DNA from: Actinomycetes bacterium
GTDB lineage: Bacteria > Actinomycetota > Acidimicrobiia > Acidimicrobiales > Bog-793
Direction: 5' to 3'
DNA: 37,860 nucleotides
NCBI GenBank assembly: GCA_021794645.1
Contig: JAJYQK010000038.1
Span: 1 to 37,860, forward strand
The stretch's first letter is position 1; each line of letters begins with the position of its first letter. Below are positions 31,326 to 37,860 of the stretch, in pieces. The translations under genes were made by a program, and so were the position numbers. Under the pieces are notes generated by a model, which saw only the letters and a program-made list of their open reading frames with translations, was not told where the DNA came from and searched no databases.

Positions 31326-32206
31326 ACCCGCCTCGCCTTCGCCGCTGCGAAGAGGCCCTCGGGCCGTATCGAGAGCACCGCGATGAGCAAGAGGGCTGCT
31401 CCGACCGTCTCCATGCTGGAACCGAGGTAGCCCCCGATGTAGGAGATGCCGAGGCCGCTGAGAATGCCGCCGACGAGAGCTCCGACAGGGCTGTCGAGCC
31501 CGCCGAGCACTGCGGCGGCAAAGCCGTAGACGAGCATCGGGTCCATCATGTTGGGCGAGAGGAAGACGAGGGGGGCGACGAGCATCCCCGCTAGTGCCCC
31601 CGCCAGGGTGGCGAGCGCCCAGCCGACCGTGAGGATGCGCCCCACGCGCACCCCGAGGAGGCGGGCCACCTCGGGGGCGAAAGCGCTCGCTCGCATCTTG
31701 AGTCCGAGAGAGGTCCAGCGGAACAGGACGAGCATCAGCACCATGAGGACGATCACAGAGCCGAGGATGAAGATGTCGAAGGCCGAGAAGTCGAGGTAGG
31801 TGTGGCCGAGAATGATGCCCGACTGGGAGACGCCACCGGGTGGGGCGATGCCGCGGTCGGTCGAGCCCCAGATGGCACCGGCGACTGACTCGACGAGGAT
31901 GAGCAGGCCGATCGTGACGACGACGGGGTTGAGCTCCGGCTTGCCGTAGAGGGGCCGCATGAACACCCGCTCGGTGACGGCGCCGAACACCAGCCCGGCA
32001 ACGAGGGCCGCTGCGAAGGCGACCCAGCTGTTTATGGACCTGTCGAGCAGGCTGGCGGCCACGTAGGTGGTGAGCGTGGCGAGGGCGCCCTGGGCGAAGT
32101 TGATGACCCTGGTGGCCCGCCAGATGAGCACCAGGCCGAGCGCCACAGCCGCGTAGATCGCCCCGTAGGAGAGACCGTTCAGCGTCAGGTCGATGAAAAG
32201 TGTCAC
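31322..32206 (-). CDS. livH: ABC importer permease, LivH type
   Basis: 294 residues, eight or so membrane helices. Landmarks: the N-terminal LNGLSYGAIYAAVALGLVLIW, INFAQGALATLTTYVA (LivH signature NFAxGxL), the loop TSLGLKMRASAFAPEVARLLGV, and AAVLGGLDSPVGALVGGILSG near the end. Standard length for the family. It lies 9 bases downstream of livF and overlaps livM by 4 bases. Partner of LivM. Confidence 0.93.
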   Translation of the reverse strand: MTLFIDLTLNGLSYGAIYAAVALGLVLIWRATRVINFAQGALATLTTYVAASLLDRSINSWVAFAAALVAGLVFGAVTERVFMRPLYGKPELNPVVVTIGLLILVESVAGAIWGSTDRGIAPPGGVSQSGIILGHTYLDFSAFDIFILGSVIVLMVLMLVLFRWTSLGLKMRASAFAPEVARLLGVRVGRILTVGWALATLAGALAGMLVAPLVFLSPNMMDPMLVYGFAAAVLGGLDSPVGALVGGILSGLGISYIGGYLGSSMETVGAALLLIAVLSIRPEGLFAAAKARRV

Positions 32207-32215
32207 GGCCGTCCT

Positions 32216-32923
32216 TCAGAATCCGAGATAGCTGTGGCGGAGCTGGTCGTCTGCCGCCAGGGTCTGCGGATCGCCCGAGAGGACGACCCTTCCGATGTTG
32301 AGCACCACCGCCTCGTCGGCGATAGAGAGGGCGCTCTTGGCGTTCTGCTCGACCAGCAAGAGGGTGAGGCCGTCTCTTCGCGTCAGCTCTCTCACCGTCT
32401 TCATGAGCTCGAGGGTCACGAGCGGGGCGAGGCCGAGCGAGGGCTCGTCGAGCAGCAGCAGCCGAGGTCGGGCCACGAGGGCCCGGCCGATCACGAGCAT
32501 CTGGCGCTCGCCGCCAGAGAGGGTGGCGGCCGGCCGGCGGCGCCGCTCGGCGAGGGCTGGAAAGAGCCCGTAGACCTCCTCGATCAGCTGGCCGTGGTCA
32601 GGTGCCCTCTTCCGCCAGAGTGCCCCGAGGCGGAGGTTCTCGTCGACGGTGAGCTCTGTGACGACGCCCCGGCCCTCGGGGACATGGGCCACCCCGAGGC
32701 GGACGAGCTCTTCTGTGCGGTGACCGAGCAGCTCGGTGCCGGCCCAACGAGCGCTCCCCTTCTTCACCGGCACCAGACCCGTGAGTGCTCTGAGGAGGGT
32801 CGTCTTGCCGGCTCCGTTCGCCCCGAGGACTGCCGTGATGGAGCCCTCCTCCGCCTTGAAGGAGACGTCGGAGAGGGCGGCCACCGGCCCGTAGGAGACC
32901 GTCAGCTCCGAGATCTCAAGCAT
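32216..32923 (-). CDS. livF: ABC importer ATP-binding protein, LivF type
   Basis: 235 residues. Walker A GANGAGKTT is at residues 34-42, with signature LSGGERQML, Walker B RLLLLDEPSLGL and the H-loop region LLLVEQNA as in LivF proteins. Its length and C-terminal LRHSYLGF are typical of the family. ATG 32923 overlaps the end of livG by 8 bases. Energises the importer together with LivG. Confidence 0.95.
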   Translation of the reverse strand: MLEISELTVSYGPVAALSDVSFKAEEGSITAVLGANGAGKTTLLRALTGLVPVKKGSARWAGTELLGHRTEELVRLGVAHVPEGRGVVTELTVDENLRLGALWRKRAPDHGQLIEEVYGLFPALAERRRRPAATLSGGERQMLVIGRALVARPRLLLLDEPSLGLAPLVTLELMKTVRELTRRDGLTLLLVEQNAKSALSIADEAVVLNIGRVVLSGDPQTLAADDQLRHSYLGF

Positions 32924-33737
32924 CGCTCGCCTCCGCTTCGACGGGGGCGCCGAGATATGCCTCGGTGACGACCGGGTTTGCCCTCACCTCGGCTGGAGTG
33001 CCCGTGGCGATCACCCTGCCGAAGTCGAGCACGACGATCCGGTCACAGGTGGCCATGACGAGATCCATGTTGTGCTCGACGATGAGCACGCCCATCTCGC
33101 TTCGGAGCCCTCTCAGCAGCTCGCCGAGCTCGGCGATGTCGGACGAGGAGAGCCCGCTTGCCGGCTCGTCCATCAAGGTGAGGGCGGGCCCCGAGACGAG
33201 GGCGCGGGCGAGGGCGATCTTCTTCTGGATCGGATATGGAAGAGAGCTCGGGTGCTCGCCGGCATAGGCGGCGACGCCGAGGCGGGCCAGTGCCTCCAGC
33301 GCACTTGCCCGCAGGCGCCGCTCCTCCTTGGCCGAGCTGGGCAACCCGAGAAGGGCCGACGCCGAGCCGGTACGGGCGAGAGGCTGGGCTCCCACCATGA
33401 CGTTCTCGAGCGCGCTCAGACCGGCGATGAGCCCGACACCCTGCAAGGTACGGGTGATGCCGAGATGGGCGAGCTGGTGGGGCCGCTGGTGGCGGAGCTC
33501 ACGTCCGCGCCAGCTGATGCGGCCGGCAGCCGGCCGCACGAAACCGCAGATGACGTTGAAAAGCGTGGTCTTGCCCGCCCCGTTCGGGCCGATGACACCG
33601 ACCACCTCACCGTCAGAGGCGCGGAACGAGACGTTGTCGAGCGCGGTCAGCCCGCCGAAACTTACGGTTACGCCCTCCACCTCGAGCGAGGTGTTCGGTC
33701 CGGCGACAGCCGGGCTCTGCTCAGAGGCCTGCGCCAC
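32916..33737 (-). CDS. livG: ABC importer ATP-binding protein, LivG type
   Basis: 273 residues from GTG 33737, which has a GGGGGAGAGAA site; the frame runs to 33851 without support. Walker A is GPNGAGKTT (residues 50-58), Walker B LTLMDEPASGL, and the H-loop histidine is in VLIVEHNMDLVM. The ABC signature reads LPYPIQKKIALARAL, with Pro in place of the second glycine of the usual LPYGxQ; related variants exist in LivG-like proteins, so this need not inactivate it. First gene of the livG-livF-livH-livM-binding-protein operon, with a candidate promoter and operator about 150 bases upstream. Confidence 0.93.
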   Translation of the reverse strand: MAQASEQSPAVAGPNTSLEVEGVTVSFGGLTALDNVSFRASDGEVVGVIGPNGAGKTTLFNVICGFVRPAAGRISWRGRELRHQRPHQLAHLGITRTLQGVGLIAGLSALENVMVGAQPLARTGSASALLGLPSSAKEERRLRASALEALARLGVAAYAGEHPSSLPYPIQKKIALARALVSGPALTLMDEPASGLSSSDIAELGELLRGLRSEMGVLIVEHNMDLVMATCDRIVVLDFGRVIATGTPAEVRANPVVTEAYLGAPVEAEASDA

Positions 33738-33878
33738 TTCTCTCCCCCACCTGTGCCCCGGCGGGTGGCGCGAGCGCACTGCCAGCGAGCGGCCAGCCGA
33801 CAGGCCTGCTTTCGGAGGCCTTGCCCACTGCCCAGCCGCCCGGAACGCCACTGTCCGTCACGGTCCCCCCTCATGTGA

Positions 33879-33919
33879 ATGAGCGCTCATGCATACATCT
33901 GGCAGTGGACGACAGTCAA
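33879..33919 (-). promoter_or_regulatory. Promoter and TetR-type operator of the ABC importer operon
   Basis: On the minus strand TTGACT (33914-33919) and TATGCA (33890-33895) are separated by 18 bases, a good housekeeping-type promoter pointing to livG. The 12-base perfect palindrome ATGAGCGCTCAT (33879-33890) touches the -10 and covers the expected transcription start, the usual position for a repressor operator. The size and symmetry fit TetR proteins; the regulator encoded at 28140-28793 just beyond the operon is the obvious candidate. Sequence elements are seen; the pairing is inferred. Confidence 0.65.
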
Positions 33920-34322
33920 GGTCTTTGCCAGATGATCTCTTCGGGCTGCCCTCCAGCGCAGCCCTCGGGTCAGAGGCCGAAGCCCTTCAGCACCTTTCGC
34001 AGGCCGGTGTGGTCTCCTTGCAGACCGCGCGCAGCACGAGCCGCTTGCCCAGAGCCGACGGCCCCCTCGCCGCCGCCTGGGTGTTGCCAAGGAGACGCCC
34101 TCCTCGGCAGAGCTGGCTTCTAAGGCCCCGCGCCCGACCCATGCCAGAGTTTGCTCCCCCCCGGCCGCGCTCGCAATAGGCAAGCATCCCTGCCGGCCCG
34201 AGCCGCCCACCCGGCGCGATCTCATGCCAGGTTCGTTACATCTCACACGCCTCGTGGCGAGGTGAACACGAAGCGCAACATTCCAAGTCCTCGCACGCCG
34301 GGGCATCGTTACCTTCGGTGTT
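33920..34322. other. Intergenic stretch without recognisable genes
   Basis: About 400 bases between the importer promoter and the small membrane ORF. The open frames here have no recognisable protein features, overlap the promoter or are arginine-rich shadows. Only a small CCTCG/CGAGG hairpin (34250-34262) and the TACCTT element at 34310-34315 were noticed. No tRNA or known RNA motif recognised. Confidence 0.5.
34310..34315 (+). promoter_or_regulatory. Candidate leaderless -10 element of the small membrane ORF
   Basis: TACCTT ends 7 bases before the GTG at 34323, the TANNNT spacing seen before several other genes in the window. No -35 is evident. Confidence 0.4.
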
Positions 34323-34505
34323 GTGGCTGTCTTCCTGGTCTGCCTTGCCGGCCTCCTAGGAGCTGCCGTCCTCGCCGTCTGGACGGCGGCGAGGCCAGGC
34401 GCCCTTGCCCTTCTCGACTGGCTGTCGGGGGCGGCGCAGCGTGCCGCTCGCCAGCGGACAGAGGGCCGCCCGCGGGCTCACCCCCTCACCGCCAGAGGTC
34501 GCTGA
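34323..34505 (+). CDS. Small putative membrane protein
   Basis: 60 residues from GTG: a hydrophobic N-terminal helix (VAVFLVCLAGLLGAAVLAVW) followed by a short amphipathic stretch and a basic tail. I do not recognise a family. Support comes from the clean single membrane helix and the leaderless-type promoter element immediately upstream; there is no ribosome site. It converges on the IPT/TIG protein gene. It could also be a chance frame in GC-rich DNA. Confidence 0.4.
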   Translation: MAVFLVCLAGLLGAAVLAVWTAARPGALALLDWLSGAAQRAARQRTEGRPRAHPLTARGR

Positions 34506-34527
34506 AACTCGAGCCCGAGCGGCTCTC

Positions 34528-35154
34528 CTACTGGTAGTAGAACGAGAGCGAGTTCGACCGCCCCCCACTTGTCGTGACGGTGATCGGCACCCGCTGGTGA
34601 GAGCGGGGCAGGGGGGGAATGGTCACCTCGCAACTGTCCCGGCTCGGGCAGTCAGTCCGGGTCGCCTGCCCGTCCACCCGCGCCAGCACGATCCCGTCGG
34701 CGCTCACAAGTCCCGAGCCGTGAACCCAGACGACAGCTCCCGGCCCGGCAGCCGGAGGCGTGACTGCCGTCAGGTGGGGTGCCCCGGGACCCGATGCCGC
34801 CACGGTCGTCGTGGTCGTCGAGGTGGAGGTGGAGGTCGAAGTAGAAGTAGAGGTAGGTCTTGAGCTCGTGGAGGTGGTGGAACCGCTTCTTCCTGAGTTG
34901 CCCGTGCTGCGGGCAGAGATTGTCCTTCTCCCGGCGGGCTGCCCGGGCGGCGCGCTCGTCATGTGCTGCACGACGACGGTACCGACGGCGGCCGCTCCGC
35001 CGATGACGGCGAGGAAGGCCAGAGCCATCAGGCCTCGAGCCACCAAGTGGGCCTGGCGCCGTCGCTGCTGTGTCGCCACGAAGACAGCGCGGTGACGCTC
35101 TGGCACCGCGACGGCGGGGATCTCCTGTGTGTCGGGCTCCAAATGGTCCGGCAT
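34528..35154 (-). CDS. Membrane-anchored extracellular IPT/TIG-domain protein
   Basis: 208 residues: a cytoplasmic N-terminus of about 38 residues, a membrane helix (ARGLMALAFLAVIGGAAAVG), an extracellular Ser/Thr-rich linker with a run of TS dipeptides, and a C-terminal immunoglobulin-like IPT/TIG domain (HLTAVTPPAAGPGAVVWVHG to the terminal NSLSFYYQ) with two cysteines that may form a disulphide (TDCPSRDSCEV). Probably a cell-surface protein displayed on a low-complexity stalk that could be glycosylated; its role is unknown. ATG 35154 follows AAAAGGG. It is divergent from the G1 protease gene, with about 215 bases between them. Confidence 0.72.
   Translation of the reverse strand: MPDHLEPDTQEIPAVAVPERHRAVFVATQQRRRQAHLVARGLMALAFLAVIGGAAAVGTVVVQHMTSAPPGQPAGRRTISARSTGNSGRSGSTTSTSSRPTSTSTSTSTSTSTTTTTVAASGPGAPHLTAVTPPAAGPGAVVWVHGSGLVSADGIVLARVDGQATRTDCPSRDSCEVTIPPLPRSHQRVPITVTTSGGRSNSLSFYYQ
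34803..34883. repeat. Low-complexity trinucleotide/hexanucleotide tract encoding the Thr-Ser stalk
   Basis: Near-tandem GAGGTG/GAAGTA-type hexamers on the + strand encode alternating Thr-Ser on the minus strand, followed by a run of Thr. Such tracts can change length by slippage and would vary the stalk of the surface protein without breaking the frame. Confidence 0.6.
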
Positions 35155-35369
35155 AACCCTTTTCCCTTCCCCGACAGACCAGCTTGATAACGAGGTGCTG
35201 GCCAGGTTGCTGCTCGGCCGTCTGTCGAGGGGCGCTCAGGGGAACGGCCCGGCTGCAGGTGCCCGGCAGGATGACGCAAGCGCGGACCAGAAAGTGCTTT
35301 CCTCAGCTCCAAGGAAGCTCTATGTTTCCCCTCAACCTGCGCTGAGCAGGCGAAGAAGGGGGGTGGCCC

Positions 35370-36191
35370 ATGAGGCGCTTCATCAGGTTGTCCGGCATTG
35401 CCTCTCTCCTCCTCGGTGCGATGCTCCTGCTGCCCTCGCCGGCCGGGGCGGCGAGCCACAGCCCGAGCACCCTGTCGCGAGGACCCGCTCACCTGATCGG
35501 CCGGCAGCTGGGCCATGCCATCAACAACGACACGGTCACCTCGACGAACTGGGGCGGGTACGCCGTGCAGTCGGCCAGCCAGTTCACCGACGTGAAGGGA
35601 ACATGGGTGGAGCCGAGCGTCACCTGCCCGAGCCATAGCTCCCAGTACGCCGCCTTCTGGATCGGCATCGACGGCTACTCCTCGGACTCGGTGGAGCAGA
35701 TCGGCACGGACTCCGACTGCAACGGCAAGAACAAGCCCTCGTACTACGCCTGGTACGAGATGTACCCGGCAGCGTCGGTCTCCTTGTCGACGAGCCAGTA
35801 CCCGGTCAAGCCCGGCGACACCCTCAGCGCAGAGGTCTCCGTCTCCGGCTCGCAGTTCACCCTTTCGATATCGAGCAGCGAGGGCTGGAGCTTCTCGACG
35901 ACCCAGACCGGTTCTGGCCTTGCCCAGTCCTCGGCCGAGTGGATCGCGGAGTCGCCCGAGCTCTGCAGGGCCCACCGCTGCAGCCTCGCCCAGCTGGCCG
36001 ACTACGGCAGCGTCGGCTTCACCTCCGCCGAGGCGGCAGCCGGCGGCACCGACCAGCCCATCTCGGCCTTCACAGCCGACGGCGGCCCGCACGAGATCAT
36101 CTGTGAGACCTCGAGCGGCTTCGTGCGCGAGCAGCCGTCTGCACTCGGGAGCGGTGGAGACAACTTCACGATCACCTGGGAGCACGACTGA
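35370..36191 (+). CDS. Secreted G1-family (eqolisin) glutamic endopeptidase
   Basis: 273 residues with a Sec signal peptide (MRRFIRLSGIASLLLGAMLL LPSPAGA, cleavage near residue 27). The body is a peptidase G1 domain: TSTNWGGYAV, FTDVKGTWVEPSVTC, AFWIGIDGYSSDSVEQIGTDS with the catalytic Gln110, and SAEWIAESP with the Glu190/Glu194 motif. These enzymes cleave proteins at acid pH, which fits an acidophilic or acid-tolerant organism. Five cysteines in the mature part allow disulphides. The ATG at 35370 follows a GGGGGG run. It stands alone, followed by a strong hairpin. Confidence 0.9.
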   Translation: MRRFIRLSGIASLLLGAMLLLPSPAGAASHSPSTLSRGPAHLIGRQLGHAINNDTVTSTNWGGYAVQSASQFTDVKGTWVEPSVTCPSHSSQYAAFWIGIDGYSSDSVEQIGTDSDCNGKNKPSYYAWYEMYPAASVSLSTSQYPVKPGDTLSAEVSVSGSQFTLSISSSEGWSFSTTQTGSGLAQSSAEWIAESPELCRAHRCSLAQLADYGSVGFTSAEAAAGGTDQPISAFTADGGPHEIICETSSGFVREQPSALGSGGDNFTITWEHD

Positions 36192-36212
36192 CCATCGACT
36201 AGGACGAGGCGC

Positions 36213-36242
36213 GAGGAGGGGGCGGCGAGCCGCCCCCTCCTC
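36213..36242 (+). terminator. Terminator after the G1 protease gene
   Basis: A 13-bp GC-rich stem (36213-36225 with 36230-36242) with a 4-base loop, beginning 21 bases past the protease stop codon and followed by TTCTC. Confidence 0.75.
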
Positions 36243-36380
36243 TTCTCGCCGGTCCCTTTGGCTGGCGGCGCGGCCCCCCTCCAGAACCTGGTCGCAACTT
36301 GCTCGGCCCGGGGCCGCAAGCCGACGGCGCGGCCGAGCACAGGCGCTGTCAGCGAGCTTTCGCTCGGACAGAATGAGCCG

Positions 36381-37175
36381 ATGACTGGATTGCCCGACGC
36401 GTTCTCGCTTGCTGGTCGGCATGCCCTCGTCACCGGGGCGGGGAGCCCGACGGGCATCGGCTTTGCCTGCGCCCGGTTGCTCGGCCGCCTAGGGGCATCG
36501 GTGACGGTGACGGCCACGAGCGACAGGGTGCACGAACGCCGGGAAGAGCTCATCCGGGAAGGCATCGCGGCGAGCTCTGTCACCGGCGACCTCACGCTCG
36601 AGCCGGATGTGGCCCGCGTCGTGGCAACCGCCTCCTCGGAGCAGGCCGTGACGATCCTCGTCAACAACGCCGGCATGGTCTCCATCTCGAGCGAGGCGGC
36701 CTCAGGTGACGTCGTCGCGATGCCCCTCGCCGAGTGGCGGGCGGAGCTCGACAGGGAGGTGACGACGGCCTTCCTCTGTGCCAAGGGCGTCGTTCCGCAG
36801 ATGCTTTCGACGGGATGGGGGCGAGTGGTGAACGTCTCATCGGTCACCGGGCCGGTGGCGGCCATGGCCGACGACGTCGCCTATGCAGCAGGGAAGGCTG
36901 CCATGGTGGGCCTCACAAGAGCGCTCGGGCTGGACCTGGCGCGGGCTGGGGTGACGGTCAACGCCGTCGCACCGGGCTGGATCGAGACCGGTTCCTCCCT
37001 CCCCAAGGAGCTCGAGCTCGGAAAGGGCACCCCTGTGGGGCGCTCGGGCTCCGCCGATGAAGTGGCCTCTGCCGTCGCCTGGCTCGCCTCTCCCGGCGCC
37101 AGCTATGTCACCGGCCAGCTGATCGTGGTCGACGGCGGCAACCTCATCGCCGAGGAGCGCTACGTGCGCCCGTAA
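36381..37175 (+). CDS. Short-chain dehydrogenase/reductase (stand-alone)
   Basis: 264-residue SDR. The cofactor loop is GAGSPTGIG (residues 19-27), NNAG at 95-98 and the catalytic Ser154, Tyr168, Lys172 in NVSSVTG and YAAGK. The C-terminal YVTGQLIVVDGGN motif is typical of 3-oxoacyl-ACP-reductase-like members. The substrate is unknown. The frame is open from 36258, but ATG 36381 gives the normal N-terminus; there is no ribosome site, and CAGAAT lies 6 bases upstream, a weak leaderless match. It is not closely similar to the SDR at 22673-23458 (different cofactor loop). No operon partner is seen. Confidence 0.88.
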   Translation: MTGLPDAFSLAGRHALVTGAGSPTGIGFACARLLGRLGASVTVTATSDRVHERREELIREGIAASSVTGDLTLEPDVARVVATASSEQAVTILVNNAGMVSISSEAASGDVVAMPLAEWRAELDREVTTAFLCAKGVVPQMLSTGWGRVVNVSSVTGPVAAMADDVAYAAGKAAMVGLTRALGLDLARAGVTVNAVAPGWIETGSSLPKELELGKGTPVGRSGSADEVASAVAWLASPGASYVTGQLIVVDGGNLIAEERYVRP

Positions 37176-37185
37176 GGGTCTAAAA

Positions 37186-37246
37186 GTCCCGTGGGGCGGT
37201 GATTCCTGGCATCGGGACGGTAGGTCGCCCCACTGCTGTGGGGGGT
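37186..37246. terminator. Structured convergent region between the SDR and DUF3024 genes
   Basis: GTGGGGCG (37191-37198) can pair with CGCCCCAC (37226-37233), and a short GGGG/CCCC hairpin overlaps the DUF3024 stop codon. TCCCG and CGGGA inside the loop could add a second stem. It is probably the shared terminator of two converging genes. Confidence 0.35.
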
Positions 37247-37582
37247 CTAACCCCAAAAGACGCCGGTGGGGTCCTCGTCGAGCTCGTGGATGAGTACGTC
37301 GATGGGTTGCTTCGGGTCGAGATCGAAGTAGAGCGTCCAGCCTCCGTAGCGGTCGCCGAAGTAGAGCGTCCAGAGGCCGTCGCCGTCGTAGCGGAGCCTG
37401 GCGATGGCACTCGAGGTCCACTCGCTGACGCCCGTCCACGGCGGTCGGCGCTCGTCGACGTCGACGTACCTACCGTGAACCGTTACCTCGAGGCGGACCT
37501 TGTCCCGCACGCGCCTAGGCAGGCGCTCCTCACAGAAATGCTTGATCCTCGCGACGTCGATGTCGGGCAGGACCACCGGCAC
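37247..37582 (-). CDS. DUF3024 family protein
   Basis: 111 residues matching the DUF3024 pattern: LPDIDVARIKHFCEERLPRR, VRDKVRLEVTVHGRYVDVDE, RRPPW, then SAIARLRYDGDGLWTLYFGD, and the terminal ELDEDPTGVFWG. Function unknown; small cytoplasmic protein scattered in actinobacteria, often near mobile DNA or stress genes. GTG 37582 is supported by TAACTT (37590-37595) 7 bases upstream, a leaderless layout; no ribosome site. It converges on the SDR gene. Confidence 0.8.
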   Translation of the reverse strand: MPVVLPDIDVARIKHFCEERLPRRVRDKVRLEVTVHGRYVDVDERRPPWTGVSEWTSSAIARLRYDGDGLWTLYFGDRYGGWTLYFDLDPKQPIDVLIHELDEDPTGVFWG

Positions 37583-37589
37583 CCGCCCG

Positions 37590-37595
37590 AAGTTA
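37590..37595 (-). promoter_or_regulatory. Candidate leaderless -10 element of the DUF3024 gene
   Basis: TAACTT on the minus strand ends 7 bases before GTG 37582, an exact TANNNT match at leaderless spacing. It also fixes the start codon choice for the gene. Confidence 0.5.
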
Positions 37596-37745
37596 GAAGC
37601 TCAAGCAGGGCGAGGGATGACTTGGCAGACAGACCGCTGAGTGCTTTCACTCGGCGCAGCCGCCAACGAGGTCTCCCATAGATAGCGCCGCTTGGCGACA
37701 TGCCACTCGTCGTGGACCTCGGGTCAGAGACGATGTAAGGACCTA

Positions 37746-37847
37746 GTGTCCTGTCAGGTTGTTTCGGTTAGAAATTCTCGATGGGGAGGAATTTCTCTCC
37801 TCCAGTTCGCGTTCTGCGGTCTTGTCAGCCAAGATCGGAGGAACGCC
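37746..37847 (+). promoter_or_regulatory. Leader with mutually exclusive stems upstream of the right-end gene
   Basis: Contains AGAAATTC (37770-37777) pairing with GAATTTCT (37789-37796), and a TCCTCC (37798-37803) that can pair either with GGAGGA at 37785-37790 or with the ribosome site GGAGGA at 37837-37842. A symmetric CCTGTCAGG (37750-37758) lies at its left. The layout resembles leaders that hide a start site from read-through transcripts, as in some insertion sequences. Insertion-sequence identity is not established. Confidence 0.35.
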
Positions 37848-37860
37848 ATGGCACCCAGAG
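37848..37860 (+). CDS. Start of an unidentified gene cut by the window edge
   Basis: ATG 37848 has a strong GGAGGA ribosome site at 37837-37842 with good spacing; only the residues MAPR are within the window. Starts of this kind occur in transposase genes of IS3-type elements, and the leader supports such a guess weakly, but four residues do not allow a family call. Confidence 0.35.

Noticed and set aside
32916-33737. Inactive LivG because of the altered ABC signature (LPYPIQ)
   Set aside because: Walker A, Walker B and the H-loop are intact and similar LPYP variants exist in LivG-like proteins, so loss of function is not supported.
33887-34306. Minus-strand frame of 139 codons upstream of the importer operon
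   Set aside because: Arginine-rich, no family features, and it runs through the livG promoter region.
37483-37701. Minus-strand frame of 72 codons near the right end
   Set aside because: Partly overlaps the DUF3024 gene in another frame and has no ribosome site; a degraded gene fragment is possible but cannot be supported.
1-37860. CRISPR arrays, rRNA and tRNA genes
   Set aside because: No regularly spaced repeats, rRNA-like conserved stretches or cloverleaf candidates were noticed on reading; a covariance-model search was not possible.

Overview
The window is high-GC bacterial chromosome, almost fully coding, with most minus-strand genes packed into operons joined by 4-base ATGA/GTGA overlaps. 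The block pgsA-like / gcvH / GarA-like FHA / FtsR-like MerR / DUF151 / second MerR / glycine cleavage is a known synteny of Actinomycetota (it parallels the M. tuberculosis Rv1822-Rv1832 neighbourhood), and two DinB-fold proteins of actinobacterial families (TIGR03084, TIGR03086) agree. The two-subunit glycine decarboxylase, the secreted G1-type acid protease and the general gene content fit a deep-branching, possibly acidophilic actinobacterium (Acidimicrobiia-like); that finer placement is inference.

Layout. 1-3838 (-): acyl-CoA carboxylase biotin carboxylase (cut by the window edge), carboxyltransferase and a TIGR03084 protein. 3938-6545 (+): DUF1360 protein, proline-iminopeptidase-like hydrolase, LigC-type DNA ligase. 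6551-9547: small membrane proteins, a class II aldolase and a TIGR03086 protein. 9596-14379 (-): MerR, PD-(D/E)XK-like protein, gcvT, gcvPA, gcvPB as one overlapping operon. 14525-17039 (-): garA-like, ftsR-like, hpt, DUF151. 17040-17256: a densely hairpinned intergenic region, then a 2H phosphoesterase on the + strand. 17818-21393 (-): pgsA-like, a nucleotidyltransferase fused to a degenerate phosphomutase, and gcvH. 21481-26226 (-): glutamine synthetase-like ligase, aldehyde dehydrogenase, SDR dehydrogenase, class I glutamine-amidotransferase-like hydrolase, flavodoxin. 26299-28793 (-): TetR regulator and a secreted CocE/X-Pro-peptidase-like lipoprotein. 28894-33737 (-): complete branched-chain-amino-acid-type ABC importer, with a promoter and a perfect palindrome upstream. 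34323-37860: small membrane protein, IPT/TIG surface protein, G1 glutamic endopeptidase, SDR, DUF3024 protein, and the start of a gene that may belong to a mobile element.

How it fits together. Glycine cleavage (P, T and H proteins; no lipoamide dehydrogenase seen) is interleaved with regulators known from mycobacteria and corynebacteria to touch glutamate metabolism (GarA) and cell division (FtsR). The glutamine-synthetase-like cluster looks like a gamma-glutamylation pathway for an amine or amino alcohol. It lacks a PuuB-type oxidase but has an SDR, so an ethanolamine-type route ending in glutamate plus glycine is a reasonable hypothesis, and glycine is the substrate of the cleavage system next door.

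Most notable for follow-up: the phosphomutase domain whose four active-site loops all look destroyed; the run of hairpins upstream of garA; the small PD-(D/E)XK-like protein inside the gcv operon; and a recurrent TANNNT-6/7-nt-start arrangement that points to leaderless transcripts for at least six genes.
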